Shown piece after piece: positions 12,481-23,682 of a DNA stretch of 64,000 nt. The notes beneath the pieces are model-generated. The model was not told the origin of the DNA and ran no database searches. It saw only the letters and a program-made list of their open reading frames with translations. Made by a program: the position numbers and the translations under genes. Position 1 is the first letter of the stretch. Each line of letters begins with the position of its first letter. The DNA is from Astragalus membranaceus (taxonomy: Eukaryota; Streptophyta; Magnoliopsida; Fabales; Fabaceae), in NCBI GenBank assembly GCA_039519185.1, contig CM076850.1, positions 88,084,270-88,148,269 of the forward strand, in the 5' to 3' direction.

Positions 12481-14640
12481 CAAACAGTGTGTCAAAAAAA
12501 AATCTTATGAGTTTCATTTTTTATTTTTTGGAAAAATTATTTGAATAAAGCAGAATGCAGGAACATGTGGATGTTGTTGTACACAGACAATGATGCAGGT
12601 GAATGAAATGCATAATGATACCTTAAGCAAGTGTGTGATTTTTTTATTTTTTTATTTTTTATTTTTTAAAGTTCAACTAGAGTGAGAGGCTAACAAAACA
12701 ACAACAAAAAACTATTGGATGATGAACGATGCAAGAATAGAAGAAAATGAAGCAATTCCTAATTTTGTTTTAATGCATGTGAGAGGATTAATGCCCTTGA
12801 GATGGATGTGAGAGGAAGGAATGACTTTTGTTTTTGTTTTTTATGACGCATGAATGAGCTGTATTTGAGATGCATGAGAATGAATGACTTTTGTTTTTGT
12901 TTCTTTATGATGCATGAAGAGGAGTAATGAAATAATGAATGAATGTAATTTTTTTTATAATACCAATGTGATATTTATTATTTTTGGTGTATGAATATGC
13001 CAGATGATGCACTTTGGATGAGATGAATGATATTTTTGTTATTTTCTAGATGATAAGATGCATGGTAGGGGAATGATAATGAAATGCTTATGGAAAAATC
13101 ATTTTAGTATGAATCCATGGTGATTTTTTTATATGCTTTCTTTGAATAAAGTATAATGCATGAACATATGAATGTTTGTTGTACATGAGGGACAACAGAG
13201 ATGAATGAAATGCGTGATGATTTTTGAACGTGACGGAAGGATGCTTTAAATGGGTATGGTTTACCCCCCCTTTTTTTTTCTTATGCTTCAGCTAACAAAA
13301 GGCTATTGGATAATGAATGATGCAATAATGGAGAAATTTCTGATTTTTATTTTGATGCATGTAGGAATAGAAACTTTTACTTTGGTTTTTTATGGCGCGT
13401 GGGAGTAATGCCCTTGAAGCGGATGTGAAGGAAATAAATGACCCCCTTTTTTTTGCATGAAGAGGGGATAATGCATTTAAATGAAATGATGAGTGAATAT
13501 ATAATATTACAGTGATGTTTTTTTTTAATGTGGATATGCAAGATGGACAAATAATGCAAATGATATTTCTGTTATTTAGAGATGATGAGATGTATGGTGG
13601 CGAAATGAGATGCGTATGAAAAGAATGATCTTATTTTGTTATGAATGTATGATGAGGATGTAAGTGCATGAAATGCACGTGATTGTTTGATACCAATGAC
13701 ATGTAAGATGTTCAAAGAAATGATTATTTTAAATGAGTTTATTTTTTAAGAGGTCATGCAACATGCAAAGTTACAAATTCTCATTTATTTTATTGGATGA
13801 TCAATGATGTATAAAAAGAGTAATGACATGTTTTTTGTTTTTTATCTAGAAGACGACACATGTAGGGAAAATGATAGTTTGACTCTAATGGAATGCTGTG
13901 GCAAGTGTGCGAAGAAACAATTATTGTAAATGACCCTTTTTTTAGAGAGGCACTACGACGTGGTAATGATGCAAACACTCTCTTTTCATTTGATGATGAT
14001 TGATGCAAGAATAAGAGAATAATGTTATGATTCTTGTTTTTTTGTTAAAATGTAATGCATGAATGAACACCTGACAAATGTATGTTGTATGATGAAAATG
14101 CAAATGCATGAAATGCTGAAGGAGTGTTCACTTGGAAAACTCAGTTATTCTAAATGATTTTTTTTAAACAATGCAACATATAGGTGATGCAAATTATCAT
14201 AAAATGCTAACTAAAATATATATTTTGGATGATGAATGGGAAGAATAATGACACTATTTTCTTTTTCTTTTTATTTAGAAATGATGCATGCATAGAGAAA
14301 TGATGTATTTGAACTATGATGACAATATGAGGGAAATGATGTATGAATGTCACATATTTAACATGCATTCCATCATTATGTGAAGCCTGCACTATTTGAT
14401 GATGATCTTTTAATATCTACAAATTATGAACATATGATAATTGGATTGATGATGAGATGTATGGTGGGGAAATGGTAACGTGATGCATGTGAAAAGAATG
14501 ATTTTATTTTGTTATGAATGCATGATGATTTTTGTATGATGAATGGAAGGAGTGATGTCGTCTCATGTGCATGCAAATGAAGGAAGCATGAAATGTTTTT
14601 TTCTGAGTGATTTTATTTTGGAGAAATGCTAACCTAGATT
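12481..14640 (-). repeat. Degenerate ATGA/TGCATG-rich minisatellite inside the Ogre/Tat-like element
   Basis: Some 2 kb of diverged repeats in which words like GATGCATGAATG, AATGATGAATG and T-rich blocks (TTTTGTTTTT) recur every 100-130 bp. Examples of the same sequence with substitutions lie near 12900, 13320, 13640, 14080 and 14500. No ORF is supported. Copies are too diverged to give an exact unit by eye. Confidence 0.6.
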
Positions 14641-15206
14641 AATAGAGAGTAAGTGTAATGCTCCTGTGTCCTAGGTGGGTCATGTCTAAATTGGGATTTT
14701 TAACATGGTCTTGGGTCACTTATGTGATCAATCTCTCAAGTGGCTCTATTCACTTCCTCACACCGGTCTCCAGAGCTAAAATCCCCTTCTTGATATGATC
14801 CACAAAGATAGCGAGCTACATGGTGTGGGATACCATGAAAGAGCGTACTCTGGCTGAGACTTTCATGAGAGTCAGACAGATAAAATTCAGAATGACTGTC
14901 ACTAATAATCTCCACTCGTCCTAGGTTATTTGCAGACCTGGGTATAGGGCCCCACTCAAAGGTGTGTGCAAAAGTGTAACTGAGGTGTGTGATGAGGGCA
15001 AAATACCTAAACTAACCAAGCTGGAAAAGATATACAACAATAAGAATAAAAGAGTCGTCTACCCTAAGGTTCAATAATATAAAGAAAGGCTAATAAATAA
15101 GTAACATAAGTATAAGGGCAAAAACAAAATATAAAGTTAATAAAAACTTACACATTTAGTTAATCAGGCTTGACTCTCTTAATTTATCCCCAGTGAAGTC
15201 GCCAGC
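14641..15206 (-). other. Ogre/Tat-like 5' leader and primer-binding site (minus strand)
   Basis: About 550 bp of unique-looking sequence adjoining the 5' LTR on the minus strand. The primer-binding site occupies 15187-15204 (plus strand TCCCCAGTGAAGTCGCCA), two bases from the LTR. Apart from this I recognise nothing. Confidence 0.6.
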
Positions 15207-17817
15207 TGTAGCGACCGAAAAATCCGGAGGAGGGGATTCTTCGAAGTTCTTGAAATGAAGCTGCCACCAAAGTTTAGTTTAAGGGCAAACACTGGAAAAT
15301 CCCTATTGAGTGGATAAGGGGGTTTTGCGGACCAGGTTTAGGCTCGGGAGTCGTTTATGCGTAGGGAAGGTATTAGCACCCTACGACATCCTTCCTAAGG
15401 AAGGCTACCTTTTAACTAAATGTGTAAACATTTATTAATTCAAAAATAATGATTTTACCCTTATAATAATAATAAAAAAGAAGACTCAATAAACAGTTAG
15501 TTATTTTTTGTACTTTTTGAGAAAAATGAGAGAAATGAATTAAAGGAGAAAAAAAGGGTTTTTTATTAATGCAATTGACAGAGGACAGCCGCCCTCTGCT
15601 CCTACGTATCTCCTGGTAGAGAATCAAATCACACGTAGTTATTGGGTAGAAAAAGTTTGTGTGTTGGTGTTTTTTAAGTATTTTGAAATTGGGATAGGCA
15701 TTCGTAATGACCAAACAAGTAGGACTCAGAGTGGTCATCACTCATAGCCCGTTGAAAATTAAAGTTGTTACTAACGATCAAACAAGCCGGACTCAAAGTG
15801 ACCATTAGTAACAACCCTTTTTTGTGAGTTTAATTGTACGAAAAATAATGGTTTGGAAGCATTGTGATATAATAAAAAAAAACAAAATGACTTGTAATAA
15901 AAAGAAATATAATTAACCGGGGTGTTGTATTATCAAAAGGAGGTGTGAGTAGCAACAGATGTTGTATTTTAAAAAGGGGGTGTAAACAGTGAGCCCAGCT
16001 GGTTTTTATAGATCGGGCTGCGTTTTCTTTTTTAAAAAAAGGCATGGGCCGTATAGGGATGCGTACGTAGTAAAACAGGGGGTGTGAAGATTAATATGAT
16101 TGAGAAAGAGAGGGAAGGGGTGCACGACGTAAATCAGGGGTGCGATTACTAGAAAAGGAGAAACAATGAATGGGCCATACGGGGAAGGGGTTAACTCATG
16201 AAAAGAAAGGGGTATGGATAGTAAACTGAGATAAAAAAATGAATTGAAACAACATATATAAACAGAAGTACAGAGAAAGGAAATCAATTTGGAAAAAAAC
16301 CACCCTCTCCAAACCCTAATGCCGCCGCACAAGAGAAGGTGAGAGAGGGAGAGAAAACGAAGCTCACGGCGAGAGAGAAAAAGGACCGTCGGTGAGGAAA
16401 CGAGAGAGAGCTACAACGAAGTGTTCCTCTTCTTCTCTTCTTTGGTCCTACGTTCCACGATGGTGATGGTGGTCGGCACTTGCTACGGGTGGTGGTGGTT
16501 TATAGAGAGAGAGGGGAACGTTCACAGTGAGGAAAAGACAGAGGGAGAGCGAAGGGGAAGAACGTGAGAGGGGGAAGAAGAAAGATTCGCGGTGGTGGGA
16601 GAAAAGGGGAGGATGACGACGATGATACCTCTGGAGACGAAGAGCACACGACGGCGCGATGATGGTCACGATGGTGTTGAGTGTTAATGACAGAGTCAAT
16701 CGGAGGAGAAACCGCCACGGGAGGTACTGTGGTGGTGCCGGCAACGGCGAAGGGTGCACATAACGGAGATTTGCACCGTCTCCGGCGACGACGATGGTCG
16801 TGGCGGCTTTGTGTGTTGCGCCGTCAGATGAGGTTCCGGAACCGAAGGATGGAGGGTCAGATCTGGAAACGGAGCGTTCCTTTTTGGAACAGAAAAAGCA
16901 TTTTGGGGAGAGTTTGAGGTTCTTGGGGTTAATGTTGATGAACTTCATTGGAATCAGAGATAGTGGTGGTTGTAGGTGGTTGTGGAGGTTGTTGTAGGTG
17001 GTATAAAGAGAGGTAACATCAGGGCGACTGAGAGGGAGGAATGAGAGCGAGGCCATGGGGTGGTGGTGTGGAGTCCTCTTCTCTCCCTCTCCCTGTTATT
17101 GTGTTTTTTGTGATCGGTGACCCCCCCCCTATTTTTGCTAATTTGCGCTTTTCCTATGACTGTGTGTGCGTAGGTGGTGATGGTTGTTCGGTGGTTTTGT
17201 GTCACTGTGGATATTAGTGTGTATTTTTCTCAGTCACTGTGTCTTTGTATTTTTCTCTCTGAAATTGTTCTCCCCCCCACTTACTGTTCATTGTTGTTTG
17301 GTTTTTATAGGTGAATTGGTGTGATGGAGGTGAGGAATCAAAGGACAGACAACAGCTGGCTGAGGAAAAAAAGGACAAAGGACGAGCTGGCTGAGGAAAA
17401 AGGACCAAGGACTAGCTGGCTGGACAAGGACAGTCAAAGGAAGGACAATAGCAAGAAAAAAAGGACTCAAAAGGACACTCGACAGCTAGGGCTGCTGCGC
17501 CCTTGGCCTCTATTTTTCTTTTTTATTGAATTTTGTATTTCAATTTTTTTGTACTATTTTTGTCTAGATGTGTAAAAAAAAAATTGCTTATGAAACAAAA
17601 AGGACTTTGGCTATTCTTATTTTGTATTACATTTTATTTATTTATTATTTTTTTATATTTTATGATAATAAAGAAAAATTAACGAAAAATGAGTATTCAC
17701 AAAAAAAACGTTGCACGAGAGCGTTAAAGACACGCGCACGCGATTGAAACGACACGTGACACGACGAGAATAAAAAACTTTTTTTGGATTTTAGACGGAC
17801 AAAATTAGGGTATGACA
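15207..17817 (-). repeat. Ogre/Tat-like 5' LTR (minus strand)
   Basis: A 2611-bp LTR partner of 2815-5423. It has an extra segment of roughly 25-30 bp near 16455-16500 (CGGCACTTGCTACGG) and lacks a short CTGCCAGGG repeat present in the other copy near 5085. Confidence 0.85.
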
Positions 17818-17822
17818 TCAAC

Positions 17823-18187
17823 TCTTCATTTTGAGAGTGAGTGAGAGGAATTTTATTGACTAAAACAATGGGCAGAGTTTTTAAAAAGCGCTACCCATTC
17901 ATTTCCGTGTTTTGGGCATAAGTAGCGCTTTTTAAAAAGCACTGCCCAACGCCCCAGCGCGTTCCACCATCGGCAGCGCTTCCTAAAAAGCGCTGCCCAT
18001 CGCCCCCAGCACGTTCACCATAGGCAGCGCTTCCTAAAAAGCGCTGCCCATTGCCCCAGTGCGTTTTACCCAAAAGCAGCGCTTCCTTAAAAAGCGCTGC
18101 CCATTCCCAGCGCGTTTTAACCAAAAGCAGCGTCCTTAAAGAGCCCTGCCCAATAGGGCGCCCTTTTTCTCAACTTCTGGCGTAGTG
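17823..18187. repeat. CACTA-A right end with subterminal hairpin array
   Basis: From about 17880 to 18150 the words AAGCGCTGCCC and GGCAGCGCTT alternate with spacers containing AGCGCGTT, giving at least four hairpin-capable pairs. The terminal repeat ends GTAGTG at 18187. Confidence 0.75.
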
Positions 18188-18190
18188 TAG

Positions 18191-20091
18191 AAGTCTTTGG
18201 CCAACTTTTGGGCCCCTTCAAGCTTCTTCCAGCGTCTCCACAACATTCACTCCAAAAGAATCAACAAACTCCACTCTTGGGCATAAGCTTAACCATTGAA
18301 CAGAAACCACAACTCAAGGTTTAACCACTCGGAGGAAGCAATAATCCAACGCTTAACCATTAAGCAAAAGCCATAACTCAAGGCTTAATCACTTGAAGGA
18401 AGCAAAACACTTATCCACCATAGGGGAGAAGCAACATCAACAAGGCCATAGGGCCAATGGCTTAACCACCAAGCAGAAACTATTCCAAAAAGTTTAACCA
18501 CTTGGCAGAAGCACATCAACGCTTAACCATCAAGAGGTACTCAATCACTCAAGACAGAAGCAAAATCTCAAAAAACTAGCCAATAAGGCCAAATATCAAC
18601 AAAACCATCAAGACATGAAATCTGCAACTCATAGCCTTGTACCGGTAGAACCATCAAAGAAATCCAACCCAACATTGTCTTCAATCTTCATTCTTGTAGA
18701 GAAACAAAATGCAAGCATAAGTCAAATACAAATAATGTAGCATAAGCAACCAACTACTAAGACTCCAAACTGGACAACAACCAAGGGCCTAAATACAAAT
18801 AAATGCTTGATTCCATTTGATAGCCTCCAAACCATAATCCCCAATTCGCAAATGGAGTCGAACAATTCAACGAAGCCATCAAGCCTAGCAACAAACTTGC
18901 ACTGATATTTCAATCTGAATCAATCTTGCAAGATACATTGAAGTATGAATCTGCATATTAAGACAGTAGCTGTCGTTGATGTCTTTAAGAGAGGAGCAAT
19001 CCTTCAAAACACTTGCAAAGGTGAATACTGATCTGGCAACAAATCACTCCTTAATAAATCAATAAACAACCTTAATGAACACTCCTCCACTTCCTTCATT
19101 TGACCAAACATGTGTTGTATAATAAAGAGAACCAGCCTTAGTATGATCATAATAAACAGGCTATTCCCAATAGAAAGAATTACAACAAACGACAAGCTGT
19201 CACAAGGTACACCTGATATGATCATATTTTTAAAATCAATTAATAGCATCCCAAGCTTAACCTGCTTTGTGATATAAAGACAATGTTTTATTCCACACAA
19301 TAATATCCGAATCATCATCACATTCCATAGACCACATCTCTCACATGCATTCCATCAAACAAAACGCGTGCCTATCTAATACATCAAAACTTGGCCTATG
19401 TATTAACCCCCAACAACAAACACATCCCATTGCAACCTAATATCAAGGGCGCAACCATTGACTCCTTACCACAAACAAAATACAAATCAAAGACAGCATC
19501 CCAAAACCTCTTATCCATATATCAATATCACGCATCCAGAACTAATTCAGTCTACAATCACCAAAACTCATAGACGTTTGGAGTTAACTATTCTGACCTC
19601 AGTGGCGAATTGCACGCCCTCGCGCCGCGCACAGAACCGCATCACCGTAACATGAGCGCGCACATAGAAATGCTGGATCACACAATAAAAGGACACACGG
19701 AAGAATGCAAATGTAGAGTAACTAAGAAAAAAGATAAGAAAATTGCAAGAATCATGAAACAGAAAACAACAAGGAAAATCGAAAAATGGATTCTCAAAGT
19801 GAAATCACAAGATTAATGGTTGCAAGATGGAAGGAACATAAGTAATCAGATCCAAAAATCAAAAAGGTGAGACTCATACCAGATCAGAGAAACAAAAAAT
19901 TGAAATCAGAGATGAACATATCGAGAAACGAACAGAATAGAAAATACGAATCAAGAGACAAAAACTAATAGAATCGAAACATAAAATCAAGAAACCGAAA
20001 AAAAAAAACAGAATACGAACAAAAAAGAGAAAATTAATAAAATAAAGAAAGTGACCTAGAAGCAGCAGAATTCATGAAGGATACCAGGTTT
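18191..20091 (-). other. Copia-A internal region, 5' part, non-coding
   Basis: About 1.9 kb between the CACTA insertion and the Copia-A primer site. From 18260 to 18560 it holds diverged repeats of CTTAACCA..AAGCA..AAGC spaced roughly 50-70 bp. The minus strand has many stops in all frames and no zinc knuckle, DTG, integrase or YVDD motif, so it is scored as non-coding. Confidence 0.6.
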
Positions 20092-20103
20092 GCTCTGATA
20101 CCA
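20092..20103 (-). promoter_or_regulatory. Copia-A primer-binding site
   Basis: GCTCTGATACCA on the plus strand is the reverse of TGGTATCAGAGC, complementary to the 3' end of initiator-Met tRNA. It abuts the LTR with no spacer and fixes the direction of the element. Confidence 0.9.
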
Positions 20104-20283
20104 TGTTGAAAAACATGGCATCCATGGAAATTAGAGAAAAGCTTTTAAAAGTCTGTTATATCAAAAGTAGTGAAGATACAAAATGAGAAGAGGTAGGTCA
20201 TAAATGAGTCTACGCTACTTTATATACTAAACAACTAATGGGCCTTACTACTAGCTAATGTGCTTACTATTTATATTTTAACA
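20104..20283 (-). repeat. Copia-A 5' LTR (minus strand)
   Basis: A 180-bp LTR with TG...CA ends. The plant Copia words ATGGGC and ACTAATGGGC are shared with 1773-1955. Confidence 0.85.
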
Positions 20284-21060
20284 ATATATCAGTGTTGTTA
20301 TCCCGTATTTTTTTATATATCAGTGCAGCTATCCTGTGTTTTTATATATATCATTGCAGTTATCCCCATATTTTTTTTTTATATATCAGTGCAGTTATCC
20401 CGTGTTTTTAATGTATCAGTGCAGTTATCTCATAGTTTCTATTGATTATTTGAGTTGATTAGTAGATTACAGTAGATAGTAAAAAATAAATAGTAGATTA
20501 TCAATAAGAAATATTTGTTTTAAATATTAATTAGTAGTTTAAATAGTCGTTAAGTTTTCTTGTTTTTTAGATAGTAGGTTTGTAGTAGTAGTAGTCTTTC
20601 AAAAATTTAATTATCAATGAGAAATATTAATCTCGTATTTTTTTATATATCAGTGCAGTTATCCCGTGTTTTTTTATATATCAGTGCAGTTATCTCGTAG
20701 TTTCAACTGATTATTTTAGTTGATTAGTAGATTATAGTAAATAGTAAAAAAGATAGTAGATTATCAATAAGAAATATTTGTTTTAAATATTAATTAGTAG
20801 TTTAAATAGTCATTAAGTCTTCTTATTTTTTAGATAGTAGGTTTATAACAGTCTTCAAAAATTTTAATTAACAATGACAAATATTAATCCTGTGTTTTTT
20901 TTATATATCAGTGCAGTTATCCCGTGTTTTTTTATATATCATTGCAATTATCTCGTAGTTTCAATTGATTATTTTAGTTGATTAGTAGATTATAGTAGAT
21001 AGTAAAAAATAGATAATTGATTATCATTAAGAGGTGATAGTAGACTATCAATAAGAGTGT
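20284..21060 (+). repeat. Minisatellite with about 260-bp higher-order unit
   Basis: The short unit TATATATCAGTGCAGTTATC plus CCGTGTTTTT is repeated several times (20284-20440, 20640-20700, 20895-20965). It alternates with a longer segment starting GTTGATTAGTAGATTA at 20454, 20719 and 20977, giving periods of 265 and 258 bp. A fragment of the same unit (TTATCCCGTGTTGTTTTATA) lies just left of Copia-A, at about 1751-1770, showing that Copia-A inserted into this array. Confidence 0.8.
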
Positions 21061-21219
21061 AAACAGATTTTGGAGAGAAAAATTAAAATTTTAAGGTGAT
21101 AACTTTTTCCAAAAAGATGATAGTTTTTTATTTTTATTTTTTAGTGTGACTCATTTACATTTTTATAGGTAATTTTAATAGAGTAGTATTTGTATAAATT
21201 TAGAAATTTAGTTAAAAAA

Positions 21220-21486
21220 ACTAAAGTGAATTGATAAGAGAAAAAGAATAAATTTTTATGGGAAAAGTAAAAGTAAAGTAAAAAGAAAAAAGGAAAAAAG
21301 AGAGTGTAAGAGAAAAGTGAAAAAGAGGAAAGAGATTGTAAGAAGAAAGAGAAAAAAGGAAGAAAGAGAGTGTAAGAAGAAAAAGAAAAAAAAAGAGTGT
21401 AAGAGAAAAGTGAAAAGGAGGAAAGAGAATGTAGGAAGAAAGAGAAAAAAAGGAAGAAAGAGAGTGTAAGAAGAAAAAGAAAGAAA
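21220..21486 (+). repeat. Purine-rich tandem repeat
   Basis: Almost pure A/G, with GAGTGTAAGAGAAAAGTGAAA at 21302 and 21395 (period 93 bp) and related words between. The pyrimidine strand gives a stop-free Ser/Phe/Leu frame that is composition only. Confidence 0.75.
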
Positions 21487-22310
21487 GATGGGGTAATGAC
21501 ATTTTTACTCTTAAATTAGACACGTGTCTTGTTAATAAGAGATACAAATTAATAATTTCATAAAAAGTTTGTTTATATAAATAGATAAATAAATAGATAT
21601 CAGATGAAATCAAGCAATTTACTTCCTTATACTTTAGCTACTTTAGTATATTCATCTTAGTAGCAGCATACATTGTTTCAAAATGCGGGCCGCAATTGCG
21701 GTGGTTGTCGCATCGGCATTGCAGTGCAATTGCAGAGTAATCTGTATTAACCTAAAACTACAGCATGGCAACTGCATCACATGCCACAACTACCCGCAAC
21801 CGCAAATGCAATTTAAAACCTTGGCACCATATATCATTTGGTACTTTCATTGCTTTCCTCAACCTCACCATGTCCGAAACCCCACTTCCTCCAACCGCAT
21901 TAGAAGCTGCCAGGTTCAACGCTCTAGTCTCTAGCTAACGACATTGCCTTTCTCCGCGCCCAGACACCTAAGCATCTAAGCAGTAGCTATCATTTGGCAG
22001 CGCGCAGAGCTTCAAAACTCTGGAATCAGGCTATAGAATGCATGACATGAAAGCTGAGTGCTTTATTACCATTTCATGGATAACATCAATTTGAGTTACC
22101 GCATCTGTGCACAAAAGTTGCTATGCAATTTGAGTTAATTGACACCAAAACAAATCATGCTAATCCATTTATTGACCCATTTTTCTAGCACATTTTATTG
22201 CTTTATATCACGTTCGGCATGGAGCAATTTATTTTTTAAATATGGCTTCAAATTATGTGTCTCTTTTTTGGTTAGGTGTTTTTTTTTTGTTTACTAAAAT
22301 GTTATTGTTG
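21487..22310. other. Intergenic; no gene recognised
   Basis: No supported ORF. At 21683-21800 there are alternating GCAATTGCGG-like words that resemble the ends of small DNA transposons, but I could not find a matching pair of ends with a TSD. Confidence 0.4.
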
Positions 22311-22319
22311 GTATTACTA

Positions 22320-23516
22320 GGGTTTTTTTTAATGTACCCCCATCATCTCCCTATTTACCCCCACATAAAAGTGAAACCCGAAAATACCCCTGCCCAATTT
22401 TTAATCCGCTCGGATTTACCTCCATTTGAGGTAAATCCGCTTTGTTATTTTTAAAGTCGGATTTACCTCATATGGGGGTGCCCAATAGGTAAATCCGATT
22501 TCAAAAATAACAAAGCGGATTTACCTTAGCTGGAGGTAAATCCGCTTTGTTATTTTGGAAATCGGATTTACCTAGTGGGTACATAAATCCGATTTCCCTA
22601 AAAAAAGAGAAAATCGGATTTATCCCACCTAAGGTAAATCCGATTTCCCTAAAAAAAGAAAATCGGATTTATCCCACCTAAGGTAAATCCGATTTTGTTA
22701 TTAAAAAAATTGTTTTTTATTTAATTTTTTAAAAAAGGTTATAAAATACTACTAAAAATCCGTTAAACAGCCAAAACTAATCCAAAAATTATGAAAACAC
22801 CACTAAAAATCTAATAAAACCAAAATAAAGTTATGCACATTTTTTCAGATTTTTTGGAGATTATGAAAAATTTAAAAAATTAATAAAAAATAGTAAACGA
22901 TGGAATTTGGGATTTTGAGGTCCCCAGTCCTGAAAGAAGTCACTTCTTGAGGAGTATTGATCCTTGATATTTTTCGGATTTAAAGAATGTGGTTTCATTA
23001 CAATTTGAGTAGGTTGCCCGAAAACTGATTTTTTAGCCTAAATTATTCTCCCGACGTACAATATCGTCACGTGTTAACGAACTACACACTAAACAGAACC
23101 AAAAGACGGTCGAAATTTGTTTTTAAAATTTTAACTGACTTATTTATTTATTAATTGGGTTAACAAAGCGGATTTACCCCCACATAAGGTAAATCCGCTT
23201 TGGTTATTTTTAAAAGCGGATTTACCTTATATGATGGGGTAGATCCGCTTTTAAAAATAACAAATCGGATTTACCCCCACTTAAGGTAAATCCGATTTGT
23301 TATTTTTAAAAGCGGATCTACCCATCTTAAATAAATCCGATTTAAATTTTTTAAAATTTTTAGTGGAAATCGGATTTACCTAAATCCGATTTCCAAAAAA
23401 AAAAAATGAAATCAGGATACGTTCGGGATTTTTAAATTTTGTTAAGGGCAATTGCGTCTTTTCGCAGGGTCGGTGGGGGTAGCTGGGAGATGATGGGGGT
23501 ACAAAAAAAAAATCCC
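22320..23516. mobile_element. Non-autonomous Mutator-like element with 9-bp TSD
   Basis: The left end GGGTTTTTTTTAATGTACC and the inverted right end GGGATTTTTTTTTTGTACC continue as matching CCCATCATCTCCC, a terminal inverted repeat of about 32 bp. The flanks are a perfect 9-bp TSD, GTATTACTA (22311-22319 and 23517-23525), as expected for Mutator-like elements. Inside are two arrays (22400-22700 and 23165-23400) of palindromic words such as GGTAAATCCG and CGGATTTACC separated by AAAATAACAAAG. No transposase is encoded. Confidence 0.85.
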
Positions 23517-23682
23517 GTATTACTATGTTGGAATAGCCCACCACAAACTAGCCCATCAGGCCAAAAATGATTCTGGGCTTTCATTTTATAGCCCCGTTTC
23601 ATATTGGACTATCCAGGTCAACTCATTGAGTTGGATTTGTTTTGACATCCTTACTTGTTGGCATTTAGCATTGTTAGTTTTT

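Larger units (their letters stand above)
2815..17817 (-). mobile_element. Ogre/Tat-like Gypsy LTR element lacking recognisable proteins
   Basis: Two long direct repeats (2815-5423 and 15207-17817, 2.6 kb each) begin TGTAGCGACCG and end TATCACA or TATGACA. Next to the right repeat the minus strand reads TGGCGACTTCACTGGGGA (15187-15204), a primer-binding site of the tRNA-Arg type used by Ogre/Tat elements; next to the left repeat the minus strand has the polypurine tract AAAGAGGGGCAGC (5424-5436). The direction is therefore minus. The flanks GCAAC and TCAAC agree at 4 of 5 positions. About 9.8 kb of interior, including a nested solo LTR, shows no gag, protease, RT, RNase H or integrase motif, so it is non-autonomous. 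The Ogre/Tat assignment rests on LTR length and PBS only. Confidence 0.75.
2083..18187. mobile_element. CACTA-A: non-autonomous CACTA (En/Spm-type) transposon, split by an LTR element
   Basis: The left end is CACTACAACAGA and the right end, reverse-complemented, is CACTACGCCAGA, a typical CACTA terminal inverted repeat. The 3-bp TSD is TAG on both sides (2080-2082 and 18188-18190). Both ends carry subterminal hairpin repeats built on GGCAGCGCTT and AAGCGCTGCC. Removing the nested LTR element leaves only about 1.1 kb with no transposase, so it would depend on an autonomous partner. Its direction cannot be decided. Confidence 0.85.
1773..20283 (-). mobile_element. Copia-A: short non-coding Copia-type LTR element, disrupted by nested insertions
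   Basis: Both LTRs begin TGTTGAAAAACATGG and end TTTTAACA, and the whole is flanked by a perfect 5-bp TSD, ATATA (1768-1772 and 20284-20288). The word GCTCTGATACCA next to the right LTR is the reverse of the initiator-Met tRNA primer site TGGTATCAGAGC, and a polypurine tract (GCGGGAGGA on the minus strand) adjoins the left LTR, so the element is read on the minus strand. Without the CACTA insertion the internal region is only about 2.0 kb, with no recognisable gag or pol: a non-autonomous element. The LTRs differ by roughly 10%, making it the oldest layer of this nest. Confidence 0.85.

Noticed and set aside
21221..21613. 130-codon minus frame rich in Ser/Phe/Leu
   Set aside because: Reverse complement of a purine-rich tandem repeat.
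21683..21934. 83-codon plus frame with Cys-rich start
   Set aside because: No family recognised; the sequence is made of GCAATTGCGG-like words and then an unrelated stretch with stops in the frame that looks most protein-like.
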